A stretch of 64,000 nucleotides of DNA from WHSW01 sp963777775 (lineage in GTDB: Bacteria; Actinomycetota; Thermoleophilia; Solirubrobacterales; 70-9): assembly GCA_963777775.1 (NCBI GenBank), contig CAVZRL010000009.1, positions 992,001-1,056,000 on the forward strand, given 5' to 3'. Each line of letters begins with the position of its first letter. The first letter of the stretch is position 1. The translations under genes and the position numbers were made by a program. Under the pieces are notes generated by a model. That model made no database searches. It was given only the letters and a program-made list of their open reading frames with translations, and was not told where the DNA came from. Positions 49,572 through 57,305 of the stretch are shown here, piece after piece.

Positions 49572-50205
49572 GCGAAAGCAAGCGCTCAAGGCACCGACGC
49601 TGGGCAAGCAGGCGAAGAGCGATCTGCCCGCGGCCCTGTTCTCCGAGCAGTTCCACGAGAGCCTCGTGCACGAGGCGGCGCGGGCCGATCTCGCCTCCAG
49701 GCGGCGCGGGACGGCTTCGACACTGGGGCGGGGCGAGGTCTCGATGACCACCGCCAAGGCGTGGAAGCAGAAGGGCACGGGTCGTGCCCGCGCCGGGGCG
49801 CTCAGCGTCCCGCACCGCCGCGGCGGCGGGGTGGCGTTCGGCCCGAAGCCGCGCAGACACACGTTCAAGGTCAACCGCAAGGCCCGTCGGCGCGCGCTGC
49901 GGTCGGCGCTCTCCGTGCACGCCGCCCGCGGCAGCATCGCGGTGCTGGACGCGGCCCCGTTCGAGCAACCCTCGACGAAGAAGGCCGCCGACTGCCTGGC
50001 CAAATGGGACGCCAAGCCACCGGCGCTGGTCGTGCTCGACGCCGACCAGGGCGGCGCCGTGAAGAGCTTTCGCAACCTGCCCGAGGTGAGCGTCGTCGCG
50101 GCCGGCTCGGTCGGGGTCGCCGATCTGATCGGCCACGCCTCCCTGGTCGTCACCCCGGAGGCGCTGGCGGTGCTCGAGGCTCGCTGTGCGGAGGTGAACC
50201 GCTGA
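49564..50205 (+). CDS. rplD: 50S ribosomal protein uL4
   Basis: 213 residues. The exit-tunnel loop contains KQKGTGRARAGALS and PHRRGGGVAFGPKPR. In some bacteria L4 represses the S10 operon. It overlaps rplC by 8 bases and rplW by 1 (TGATG). Confidence 0.96.
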   Translation: MAERKQALKAPTLGKQAKSDLPAALFSEQFHESLVHEAARADLASRRRGTASTLGRGEVSMTTAKAWKQKGTGRARAGALSVPHRRGGGVAFGPKPRRHTFKVNRKARRRALRSALSVHAARGSIAVLDAAPFEQPSTKKAADCLAKWDAKPPALVVLDADQGGAVKSFRNLPEVSVVAAGSVGVADLIGHASLVVTPEALAVLEARCAEVNR

Positions 50206-50501
50206 TGGACGCCCGCCGGGTGATCATCGAGCCGGTCGTCTCGGAGAAGAGCTATGCGCTGATGGCGGACGGCAAGTACACGTTCCGGGTCGACGACCGC
50301 GCCCACAAGACCCAGATCCGCGCCGCGGTCGAGGAGGTCTTCGGGGTCGGCGTGACCGAGGTGCGGACGATCAAGGTCCACTCGAAGCCGAAGCGGCGGG
50401 GCCTGCACCGTGGTCGGACCCGCTCATGGAAGAAGGCGATCGTCCAGCTCGCGCCGGGCGACCGGATCGAGCTCTTCGAGGGCGCGGCGGTGGCTGAGTA
50501 A
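50205..50501 (+). CDS. rplW: 50S ribosomal protein uL23
   Basis: 98 residues. VIIEPVVSEKSYAL and KYTFRVDDRAHKTQIR fit the family. It forms the docking site for trigger factor and SRP at the tunnel exit. Coupled to rplB by TAATG. Confidence 0.96.
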   Translation: MDARRVIIEPVVSEKSYALMADGKYTFRVDDRAHKTQIRAAVEEVFGVGVTEVRTIKVHSKPKRRGLHRGRTRSWKKAIVQLAPGDRIELFEGAAVAE

Positions 50502-51343
50502 TGGCGATGCGAAAGACAAAGCCGACCAGCCCCGGGCGTCGCTTCGCGACCTACCAGCAGCGCGAGGAGCTGACCGGTTCGGCCCCGCACAAGCCGCTGA
50601 CCAAGGGCAAGCGGAAGACCGCCGGGCGCAACGGCCGCGGCCGGATCACGGCCCGGCACCGCGGCGGGGGCGCCAAGCGCCGCTATCGCGAGATCGACTT
50701 CAAGCGGCTCAAGGACGGTGTCCCGGCGAAGGTGGCGACGATCGAATACGACCCGAACCGGACCTGCTACATCGCCCTTCTCCACTACGCCGACGGGGCG
50801 AAGAGCTACATCCTCGCCCCGCAGGGCGTGCGCCCCGGCGCCACCGTCGAGTCGGGCGAGAAAGCCGACATCCAGCCCGGCAACGCGCTGCCGCTGCGGG
50901 CGATCCCGACCGGCACCGTGGTCCACAACGTCGAGATGATCCCGGGCCAGGGAGGCAAGCTCGGCCGCTCGGCCGGCTCGGCGATCCAGGTTGTCGCCAA
51001 GGAGGGGCCGATGGTCACCGTGCGGCTGCCGTCGTCGGAGATGCGGATGGTGAGGGCCGACTGCCGGGCGACGGTCGGTGCGCTGTCGAACTCCGAGCAC
51101 CAGAACGTCAAGATCGGCAAGGCGGGGCGCAACCGGCACAAGGGCAAGCGCCCGCAGACGCGCGGGATCGCGATGAACCCGGTCGACCACCCGCACGGCG
51201 GGGGCGAGGCGCACAAGACGCCCGGTGGCCACCCGGTCACCCCGTGGGGCAAGCCGACGCTCGGCTACCGGACTCGCAAGAAGCGCAAGCGCTCGGACGC
51301 AATGATCGTCCGCGCCCGCCGGCGCGGGAAGAAGAAGCGCTAG
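50501..51343 (+). CDS. rplB: 50S ribosomal protein uL2
   Basis: 280 residues. RHRGGGAKRRYREIDF, VHNVEMIPGQGGKLGRSAG and NPVDHPHGGGEA (with the conserved His needed for peptidyl transfer) are intact. rpsS follows after 2 bases. Confidence 0.97.
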   Translation: MAMRKTKPTSPGRRFATYQQREELTGSAPHKPLTKGKRKTAGRNGRGRITARHRGGGAKRRYREIDFKRLKDGVPAKVATIEYDPNRTCYIALLHYADGAKSYILAPQGVRPGATVESGEKADIQPGNALPLRAIPTGTVVHNVEMIPGQGGKLGRSAGSAIQVVAKEGPMVTVRLPSSEMRMVRADCRATVGALSNSEHQNVKIGKAGRNRHKGKRPQTRGIAMNPVDHPHGGGEAHKTPGGHPVTPWGKPTLGYRTRKKRKRSDAMIVRARRRGKKKR

Positions 51344-51345
51344 CG

Positions 51346-51621
51346 ATGGGCCGGTCAACGAAGAAGGGACCGTTCGTCGAGGAGCGCCTGATGCGGCGGA
51401 TCTCGCAGATGAACGAGCAGAACCAGAAGCAGATGATCAAGACCTGGTCGCGGACCTCGACCGTGTTCCCGGACATGGTCGGCCACACGATTGCCGTCCA
51501 CGACGGCCGCAAGCACGTCCCGGTCTTCATCTCCGAGTCAATGGTCGGCCACAAGCTCGGCGAGTTCGCCCCGACACGCACGTTCCGAGCCCACTCGGGC
51601 AGCGGCAAGGCGGAGCGCTAG
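51346..51621 (+). CDS. rpsS: 30S ribosomal protein uS19
   Basis: 91 residues. GRSTKKGPFVEERLM and VGHKLGEFAPTRTF fit. It works with S13 at the 30S head. Two bases separate it from rplB and three from rplV. Confidence 0.96.
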   Translation: MGRSTKKGPFVEERLMRRISQMNEQNQKQMIKTWSRTSTVFPDMVGHTIAVHDGRKHVPVFISESMVGHKLGEFAPTRTFRAHSGSGKAER

Positions 51622-51624
51622 GCG

Positions 51625-51996
51625 ATGGCGCGGACAGCCGAGCAGCAGCTCGAGGCACCGGTCGTGCGGGCGAAGGCCCGTTTCGTGCGCGTCGCGCCGC
51701 GCAAGGCGCGCCTGGTCGCCGACCAGGTGCGCGGGATGCCGGTCACGGAAGCGCGCACCTTGCTCGCGTACTCGACCCGGGGTGCGGCTCGCGACCTGGC
51801 GCGGCTGATCGCCTCCGCCGCCGCCAATGCCGAGGCCAACCACGACCTGGTGGCCGACGATCTGCGGATCGCCGACATCCGAGTCGACCAGGGCCCGACG
51901 CTGAAGCGCTGGCGTGCCCGCGCCCGCGGCCGCGCGACCCGGATCGACAAGAAGACGAGCCATCTCTCGGTGGCGCTGACCCCGACCACCGACTGA
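51625..51996 (+). CDS. rplV: 50S ribosomal protein uL22
   Basis: 123 residues. RFVRVAPRKARLVADQVRG and the C-terminal tunnel hairpin (QGPTLKRWRARARGRAT) are normal; the macrolide-site loop is not altered in any obvious way. Confidence 0.96.
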   Translation: MARTAEQQLEAPVVRAKARFVRVAPRKARLVADQVRGMPVTEARTLLAYSTRGAARDLARLIASAAANAEANHDLVADDLRIADIRVDQGPTLKRWRARARGRATRIDKKTSHLSVALTPTTD

Positions 51997-52009
51997 GCGA
52001 GGACGGCGA

Positions 52010-52939
52010 ATGGGACAGAAGATCCACCCCGAGGGCTTCCGCGTCGGCTACATCCACGACTGGAAGTCGAACTGGTTCAACGAGCGCGAGTTCTCGGATT
52101 ACCTGCTCGAGGACATGGCGATCCGCGACCACATCGAGACCAAGCTCTCGCACGCCGGGCTCTCGGACATCAACATCGTCAAGCAGCGCGGCGAGATCAC
52201 CGTCGATATCCACACCGCCCGCCCGGGCATCGTGATCGGCAAGTCGGGCGCCGAGGTCGACGCGCTGCGCCGCGACCTGCACCGAATCACGCGCAAGCCG
52301 GTCAAGGTCAACATCCGCGAGATCAAGCGCCCCGAGCTCGACGCGCAACTCGTCGCCCAGGGGATCGCCGAGCAACTTCAGAACCGGGTCGCCTTCCGGC
52401 GCGCGATGAAGCGCGCCCTGACCTCGGCGATGCGATCGGGGGCGAAGGGGGTCAAGGTCCAGGTCTCGGGACGGCTCGGCGGCGCCGAGATGGCGCGCAC
52501 CGAGGGCTATTCCGACGGCCGCGTGCCGCTGCACACCCTGCGCGCCGACATCGACTACGGCTTCGTCGAGGCGCGGACGACGACCGGCCGGATCGGCGTC
52601 AAGTGCTGGATCAACAAGGGCGAGGTGATGCCCGAGGGCTTCCGCCTCGGCGGCGACGACGAGGAAGAGCTGGCGCCACGCTCGTTCCGCCGCAAGGGTC
52701 GCGACGGCCAGGGCGCCGGCCCGAGGTCAGCGCCGAAGCCGCCCGCGCCGCCGAAGCCCGCGCCGCCGGCCCAGCCCGCCGCGGCGCCGCCCAAGCCGGC
52801 TCCGGCGGCCGAGCCCGCCGCGCCCGCCGCGCCGGCCGACGCCCCGCCGCCCGCTCCAGCTGCTCAGACCAGCGACGAGCAGGCGACGAGCGACGAGCCC
52901 GACGCTGAGGCGCCAACGCCCGAGGAGGGCACTTCCTGA
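52010..52939 (+). CDS. rpsC: 30S ribosomal protein uS3 with long Pro/Ala tail
   Basis: 309 residues against about 210-275 usual. The core (1-218) has the KH domain (RPGIVIGKSGAEV) and the mRNA-entry helicase region. From about residue 219 a low-complexity tail begins (basic FRRKGRDG, then PKPPAPPKPAPPA-type repeats) and ends with TSDEQATSDEPDAEAP, encoded by the 7-bp repeats at 52867-52898. GAGG lies upstream. The stop overlaps rplP (TGATG). Confidence 0.95.
   Translation: MGQKIHPEGFRVGYIHDWKSNWFNEREFSDYLLEDMAIRDHIETKLSHAGLSDINIVKQRGEITVDIHTARPGIVIGKSGAEVDALRRDLHRITRKPVKVNIREIKRPELDAQLVAQGIAEQLQNRVAFRRAMKRALTSAMRSGAKGVKVQVSGRLGGAEMARTEGYSDGRVPLHTLRADIDYGFVEARTTTGRIGVKCWINKGEVMPEGFRLGGDDEEELAPRSFRRKGRDGQGAGPRSAPKPPAPPKPAPPAQPAAAPPKPAPAAEPAAPAAPADAPPPAPAAQTSDEQATSDEPDAEAPTPEEGTS
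52867..52898 (+). repeat. 7-bp repeat array in the rpsC tail
   Basis: Units GACCAGC, GACGAGC, (AGGC), GACGAGC, GACGAGC, reading TSDEQATSDE in frame. Same frame phase as in rplJ and rpsE. Confidence 0.7.
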
Positions 52940-53358
52940 TGCTGATGCCGAAGCGGGTCAAGTACCGCAAGCAGATGCGCGGGCGCCGTCGCGGCAACAC
53001 CAAGGGCGGCGCCACCGTCGCCTTCGGCGAGTACGGGCTGAAGGCGATCGAGCGGGGCTGGATCACGAACCGCCAGATCGAGGCGGCGCGCGTGGCGATG
53101 ACTCGCAAGATCAAGCGCGGCGGCAAGGTGTGGATCAACGTCTTCCCCGACAAGCCCTACACGAAGAAGCCCGCCGAGACCCGGATGGGCTCGGGCAAGG
53201 GCAACCCGGAGGGCTGGGTCGCCGTGGTCAAGCCGGGCAAAGTGCTGTTCGAGCTCGCCGGGGTCCCCGAGGAGCTGGCCCGGGAGGCGATGCGGCTCGC
53301 CGGCCACAAGCTGCCGATCAAGACCAAGTTCGTGACCCGCGAGGGGGCCGAACAGTGA
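52939..53358 (+). CDS. rplP: 50S ribosomal protein uL16
   Basis: 139 residues. MPKRVKYRKQMRGRRRG and ETRMGSGKGNPEGWVAVVK (with the Arg that is hydroxylated in some bacteria) are present. Binds near the A-site tRNA elbow. The stop overlaps rpmC (GTGA). Confidence 0.97.
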   Translation: MLMPKRVKYRKQMRGRRRGNTKGGATVAFGEYGLKAIERGWITNRQIEAARVAMTRKIKRGGKVWINVFPDKPYTKKPAETRMGSGKGNPEGWVAVVKPGKVLFELAGVPEELAREAMRLAGHKLPIKTKFVTREGAEQ

Positions 53359-53564
53359 AGGCGCCCGAAGTGCACGCGCTCGGCGATCAGGACCTGGTCC
53401 AGGAGCTCAAGGACGCCCGCCAGGAGGCTTTCAACCTTCGCCTTCGCCACGCGACGGGCGAGCTCGAGGACACGTCGGCCCTCGGCCGCTCGCGCCGCGA
53501 CCTGGCCCGCCTGATGACGATCGCCCGTGAACGCGGGATCGATCTCGACAAGGAACTGCGATGA
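53355..53564 (+). CDS. rpmC: 50S ribosomal protein uL29
   Basis: 69 residues from a GTG inside the rplP stop. LVQELKDARQEAFNLRLRHATGEL followed by ARLMTIARERG is the two-helix L29 hairpin. The stop overlaps the rpsQ start (ATGA). Confidence 0.94.
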   Translation: MKAPEVHALGDQDLVQELKDARQEAFNLRLRHATGELEDTSALGRSRRDLARLMTIARERGIDLDKELR

Positions 53565-54196
53565 ACGACGAAGAGAAGAACGAGACCGAGGCGACACCCG
53601 AGCCCGACCAGGCGCAGGAACCCGAGGCCGAGGCGCCGGTCGAGGAGCCTGCCGCCGAGGAGGCGGAGGAGAGCCCTGCCGCCGAGGAGGCGGACGAGAC
53701 CCCTCCCGCTGCGGAGCCCGCCGGCGACGCCGATGAGGCAGGGGCGGAGCCGCTGACGCCCAAGCAGCAGCGCAAGCTCGAGCGCTCCCGCCACGGCGGC
53801 GAGGCCCGCCCGCCCCGGTCGGCCGCCGAGCGGGCCGCGGAGCGGGCCCAGGCCCGCGGTGCAAAGGCCGCCGAACGGCGTCGCTCGCGTGCCCGGGCCC
53901 GGAGCAAGCACCAGGGCGGCGAAGGGACCCCGACCGCCGACCGCTCCCCCGGGTCGAAGAAGGTCCGCCTTGGCACCGTCGTCTCGAGCAAGGCCGACAA
54001 GACGATCACCGTCCGGGTCGAGGTCGTCCGCCGTCACCCGGTCTACGAGAAGGTGATCCGCCGCTCGGCGACGATTCACGCCCACGACGAGCGCAACGAG
54101 GCGAACGCCGGCGACGTCGTCCGCGTGATCGAGTCGAGGCCGCTCTCGCGGAGCAAGCGCTGGCGCCTGGTCGAAGTGCTGGAGAAGGCGAGGTAG
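53561..54196 (+). CDS. rpsQ: 30S ribosomal protein uS17 with 125-residue N-terminal extension
   Basis: 211 residues; S17 is normally about 80-100. The S17 OB fold is the last 80 residues (RLGTVVSSKADKTITVRVE, YEKVIRRSATIHAHDE). Residues 1-65 are strongly acidic (EEPAAEEAEESPAAEEADE) and 66-130 strongly basic (AAERAAERAQARGAKAAERR). The ATG overlaps the rpmC stop, and no Shine-Dalgarno with ATG is seen just before the core, so the extension is probably translated. Its role is unknown. Confidence 0.9.
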   Translation: MNDEEKNETEATPEPDQAQEPEAEAPVEEPAAEEAEESPAAEEADETPPAAEPAGDADEAGAEPLTPKQQRKLERSRHGGEARPPRSAAERAAERAQARGAKAAERRRSRARARSKHQGGEGTPTADRSPGSKKVRLGTVVSSKADKTITVRVEVVRRHPVYEKVIRRSATIHAHDERNEANAGDVVRVIESRPLSRSKRWRLVEVLEKAR

Positions 54197-54202
54197 CGCG
54201 GC

Positions 54203-54571
54203 ATGATCCAGCAGGAGTCGAGGCTAAAGGTGGCCGACAACTCGGGTGCCCGCGAGATCCTCTGCATCCGGGTCAAGGGCGGCTCACACCGCCGCTACGC
54301 CGGCGTCGGCGACGTGATCACCGCGACGGTCAAGCACGCGACGCCGCACGGGGGCGTGCGCAAGGGCGAGGTCGTGCAGGCGGTCGTCGTCCGGACCCGC
54401 AAGCAGCTTGGGCGCGCGGATGGCACCTATATCGCCTTCGACGAGAACGCCGCGGTCCTGATCGACCCGCAGAACAACCCGCGTGGGACGCGCATCTTCG
54501 GCCCGGTGGCGCGCGAGCTGCGCGACCGCAACTTCATGAAGATCGTCTCGCTGGCGCCGGAGGTGCTCTAG
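54203..54571 (+). CDS. rplN: 50S ribosomal protein uL14
   Basis: 122 residues. MIQQESRLKVADNSGAREIL and GPVARELRDRNFMKIVSLAPEVL are the family ends. Forms an inter-subunit bridge. Two bases before rplX. Confidence 0.98.
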   Translation: MIQQESRLKVADNSGAREILCIRVKGGSHRRYAGVGDVITATVKHATPHGGVRKGEVVQAVVVRTRKQLGRADGTYIAFDENAAVLIDPQNNPRGTRIFGPVARELRDRNFMKIVSLAPEVL

Positions 54572-54573
54572 CG

Positions 54574-54912
54574 ATGGCCAAGGGCATGCACATCCGCAAG
54601 GACGATTCGGTGATCGTGATCGCCGGCAAGGACAAGGGCAAGACGGGCCGCGTGCTGCGCACCGAGCCGGGCCGCCACCGCCTCTTCGTCGAGGGCTTGA
54701 ACATGGTCAAGCGCCACACCAAGCCGCGCTCCGTCAAGGACACCCAGAAAGCGCAGTCGTCCGGGATCATCGATAAGGAGGGGCCGATCGACGTCTCCAA
54801 TGTCATGCTCCTCGACCCGACCGACAACAAGCCGACCCGCGTCGGCGTGCGGGTCGGCGACGACGGCAGCCGCAACCGCTACGCGAAGCGGACCGGCAAG
54901 GCGATCGAGTAA
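54574..54912 (+). CDS. rplX: 50S ribosomal protein uL24
   Basis: 112 residues. KOW motif in VIVIAGKDKGKTGRVLR, then VEGLNMVKRHTKP. Assembly initiator protein of the 50S subunit. Confidence 0.97.
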   Translation: MAKGMHIRKDDSVIVIAGKDKGKTGRVLRTEPGRHRLFVEGLNMVKRHTKPRSVKDTQKAQSSGIIDKEGPIDVSNVMLLDPTDNKPTRVGVRVGDDGSRNRYAKRTGKAIE

Positions 54913-54925
54913 CAGAGGCACAGCG

Positions 54926-55747
54926 ATGGAAGCAGCGACAACCACGGATGCACAGCGAGCGGCGCCCCCGCCGCGGCTTCGCGAGCTCTATGAGTCGGAG
55001 CTCGTCGCGTCGCTGACCGAGAAGTTCGGCTATTCGAGCCGGATGCAGGTGCCGCGCCTGGAGAAGATCACCCTCAACATGGGGGTCGGCGACGCGAAGC
55101 AGTCGACGCCGGTGCTCGAGGCGGCGACCGAGCAGCTGCAGACGATCGCCGGCCAGCGTCCGAACGTGCGCCGCGCCCGGCGCTCGATCGCCAACTTCAA
55201 ACTCCGCGAGGGGATGCCGGTCGGGGTCTCGGTGACCCTGCGGGGCGCCCGGATGTGGGAGTTCCTCGACCGGCTGGTGACGATCGCGATCCCGCGGATC
55301 CGCGACTTCCGCGGCCTCAACGCCCGGGCCTTCGACGGTCGTGGCAACTATTCGCTCGGGATCCGCGAGCAGCTCATCTTCCCCGAGATCGACTACGACT
55401 CGATCGACGAGGTGCGCGGGCTCGACGTCGCGATCACGACCACGGCCGCCACCGACGAGGAGGCGTTCGAGCTCCTGTTCGGGCTCGGGATGCCGTTCGC
55501 GGAGGACGGTCGTCCGGGCGCCGTCGACACGGCTGCCGCCGAGGAGGAGGAGCGCCGCAAGGAGGAGGCCCGGCTCCGGGCCGAGGCCGAGCAGGCGGCC
55601 CTCGAGCAGCTCAAGGCCGAGAACCCCGAGGCCTACGCGAAGCCCGAGCGGCCCGAGGAGGCCGAGGACGAGGAGGGAGCCGAGGGCGAGCCTGCCGACG
55701 AGGGCGAGGCCTCCGACGACTCCGGCAAGGAAGGAGACGATGGCTAA
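54926..55747 (+). CDS. rplE: 50S ribosomal protein uL5 with acidic C-terminal extension
   Basis: 273 residues; the usual length is about 180. The core ends near residue 188 (FELLFGLGMPF). The remaining 85 residues are a charged helix-forming stretch (EEEERRKEEARLRAEAEQA), then Glu/Asp-rich low complexity to the end. GAGG lies upstream. The stop overlaps rpsN by 8 bases. Confidence 0.95.
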   Translation: MEAATTTDAQRAAPPPRLRELYESELVASLTEKFGYSSRMQVPRLEKITLNMGVGDAKQSTPVLEAATEQLQTIAGQRPNVRRARRSIANFKLREGMPVGVSVTLRGARMWEFLDRLVTIAIPRIRDFRGLNARAFDGRGNYSLGIREQLIFPEIDYDSIDEVRGLDVAITTTAATDEEAFELLFGLGMPFAEDGRPGAVDTAAAEEEERRKEEARLRAEAEQAALEQLKAENPEAYAKPERPEEAEDEEGAEGEPADEGEASDDSGKEGDDG

Positions 55748-55925
55748 GACATCGCAAAGAGTCAGCCAGCGGCGCAAGCCCAAGTACAAGACGCGCCGCT
55801 ACAACCGCTGCCGGCGCTGCGGGCGCGCCCGCGCCTACTATCGCAAGTTCGGCCTCTGCCGGATCTGCCTGCGCGAGGCCGCCCACGAGGGCTATGTGCC
55901 CGGGATGAGCAAGGCATCCTGGTAG
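55740..55925 (+). CDS. rpsN: 30S ribosomal protein uS14, zinc-binding short form
   Basis: 61 residues (type Z). Zinc ligands C24, C27, C40, C43 in CRRC and CRIC. AAHEGYVPGMSKASW is the usual C-terminus. Starts inside rplE with a GGAG Shine-Dalgarno. Confidence 0.97.
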   Translation: MAKTSQRVSQRRKPKYKTRRYNRCRRCGRARAYYRKFGLCRICLREAAHEGYVPGMSKASW

Positions 55926-55931
55926 CCCAGA

Positions 55932-55968
55932 GACGAGCGACGAGAGAGACGAGAGACAAGCGACCAAC
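55932..55968 (+). repeat. 7-bp repeat array upstream of rpsH
   Basis: Units GACGAGC, GACGAGA, (GA), GACGAGA, GACAAGC, GACCAAC, ending 3 bases before the rpsH ATG. The whole 46-base gap is this array plus a few bases. No Shine-Dalgarno. Confidence 0.7.
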
Positions 55969-55971
55969 CCC

Positions 55972-56367
55972 ATGCTCACCGACCCGATCTCCGACTACCT
56001 GACCCGCGTCCGCAACGCGCTTGCCGCCGACCACCCGGACGTCGAGGTCCCCTCGTCGCGCCTGAAGAAGGAGATCTCGCGGATCCTCACCGAGCAGGGC
56101 TACATCTCCGGCTTCGAGGTCGAGCCGACCGCGATCGGCGAGGTGATCCGGGTCCAGCTCAAGTACACCGACGACCGGCGACCGGTAATTGCCGGGATGC
56201 GCCGCGTCTCGCGCCCCGGGCGCCGTCACTACGTCAACCGCGACCAGGTGCCGCGCGTGCAGGGCGGGATGGGGACCGCGATCGTCTCCACGTCAACGGG
56301 AGTCATGACCGGCCACGAGGCGACGGCAAAGGGCGTGGGCGGGGAAGTCGTCGCCTACGTCTGGTGA
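55972..56367 (+). CDS. rpsH: 30S ribosomal protein uS8
   Basis: 131 residues. DPISDYLTRVRNALA and STSTGVMTGHEA are typical. In well studied bacteria S8 represses the spc operon. Preceded by a 7-bp repeat array instead of a Shine-Dalgarno. The next array begins in its stop codon. Confidence 0.97.
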   Translation: MLTDPISDYLTRVRNALAADHPDVEVPSSRLKKEISRILTEQGYISGFEVEPTAIGEVIRVQLKYTDDRRPVIAGMRRVSRPGRRHYVNRDQVPRVQGGMGTAIVSTSTGVMTGHEATAKGVGGEVVAYVW

Positions 56368-56393
56368 CCAGCAACCAGCAGCCAGCAACCAGC
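56366..56393 (+). repeat. 7-bp repeat array upstream of rplF
   Basis: Units GACCAGC, AACCAGC, AGCCAGC, AACCAGC in perfect 7-base register, starting inside the rpsH stop and ending 8 bases before the rplF ATG. No Shine-Dalgarno is visible. This is the cleanest array in the window. Confidence 0.75.
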
Positions 56394-56401
56394 AACTACT
56401 T

Positions 56402-56935
56402 ATGAGTCGAATCGGAAAGCAGCCCATCAACGTCCCCAACGGGGTCACGGTCTCCCTCGCCACCGGCCGGGTGACCGTCAACGGTCCAAAGGGCGAGCTG
56501 CACCAGGAGCTCAGCCCGCGGATCGAGATCGCGGAGGAGGACGGCACCTTGACCGTCAAGCGCCCAACCGATCGCGGTCCCGACCGGGCCCTGCACGGGC
56601 TCACCCGGAGCCTGGTCGCGAACATGGTCGAGGGGGTCACCGAGGGGTTCGAGAAGCGACTCGAGATCCAGGGCGTCGGCTATCGGGCCAAGCTCTCCGG
56701 CAAGGCGCTGGAGCTCAGCGTCGGCTACTCGCACCCGGTCACGATTCAGGCTCCCGAGGGAATCGAGTTCGAGGTCCCGCAGCCGACCCAAGTGATCGTG
56801 CGCGGGATCGACAAGCAGCTCGTCGGCGAGATCGCCGCGAGGATCCGCCGCAGCCGCCCGCCCGAGCCGTACAAGGGCAAGGGGATCCGCTATGAGGGCG
56901 AGCACGTCCGCCGCAAGGTCGGCAAACGGGCATGA
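56402..56935 (+). CDS. rplF: 50S ribosomal protein uL6
   Basis: 177 residues, two L6 domains. SRIGKQPINVPNGVTV and RRSRPPEPYKGKGIRYEGE are typical. Lies near the sarcin-ricin loop. The start has the AC-rich array in place of a Shine-Dalgarno. The stop overlaps rplR (ATGA). Confidence 0.97.
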   Translation: MSRIGKQPINVPNGVTVSLATGRVTVNGPKGELHQELSPRIEIAEEDGTLTVKRPTDRGPDRALHGLTRSLVANMVEGVTEGFEKRLEIQGVGYRAKLSGKALELSVGYSHPVTIQAPEGIEFEVPQPTQVIVRGIDKQLVGEIAARIRRSRPPEPYKGKGIRYEGEHVRRKVGKRA

Positions 56936-57285
56936 GCGTCACCACGAAGCCAGAGCAGCGCCTGCGCCGACGCCGCCGCGTGCGGGCCAAGGTCAACGGC
57001 ACCGCCGAGCGTCCGCGGCTCTCCGTCTTTCGCTCCAACCGCGGCGTGTTCGCGCAGCTGGTCGACGACACCAGCGGCTCGACCGTTGCCGCCGTCAACT
57101 GGATCGAGCCCGAGCTGCGCAAGCTGAGCGCCACCGAGCAGGCGCGCAAGGCCGGCGAGCTGCTCGCCGAGCGCGCCAAGCAGGCGGGGATCTCGGCGTG
57201 CGTGTTCGACCGCGGCGGCTACCGCTACCACGGGCGGGTCAGGGCCCTGGCCGAGGGCGCCCGCGAGGCCGGGCTCGAGTTCTGA
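56932..57285 (+). CDS. rplR: 50S ribosomal protein uL18
   Basis: 117 residues. RLSVFRSNRGVFAQLVDD and FDRGGYRYHGRVRALAEGAREAGL fit. Binds 5S rRNA with L5. Confidence 0.97.
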   Translation: MSVTTKPEQRLRRRRRVRAKVNGTAERPRLSVFRSNRGVFAQLVDDTSGSTVAAVNWIEPELRKLSATEQARKAGELLAERAKQAGISACVFDRGGYRYHGRVRALAEGAREAGLEF

Positions 57286-57305
57286 CTCTCTAAGGTGAAT
57301 CGGAA

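Noticed and set aside
56366..56393. CRISPR array
   Set aside because: The repeats are 7 bases, contiguous and degenerate, with no spacers, and no cas genes are present.
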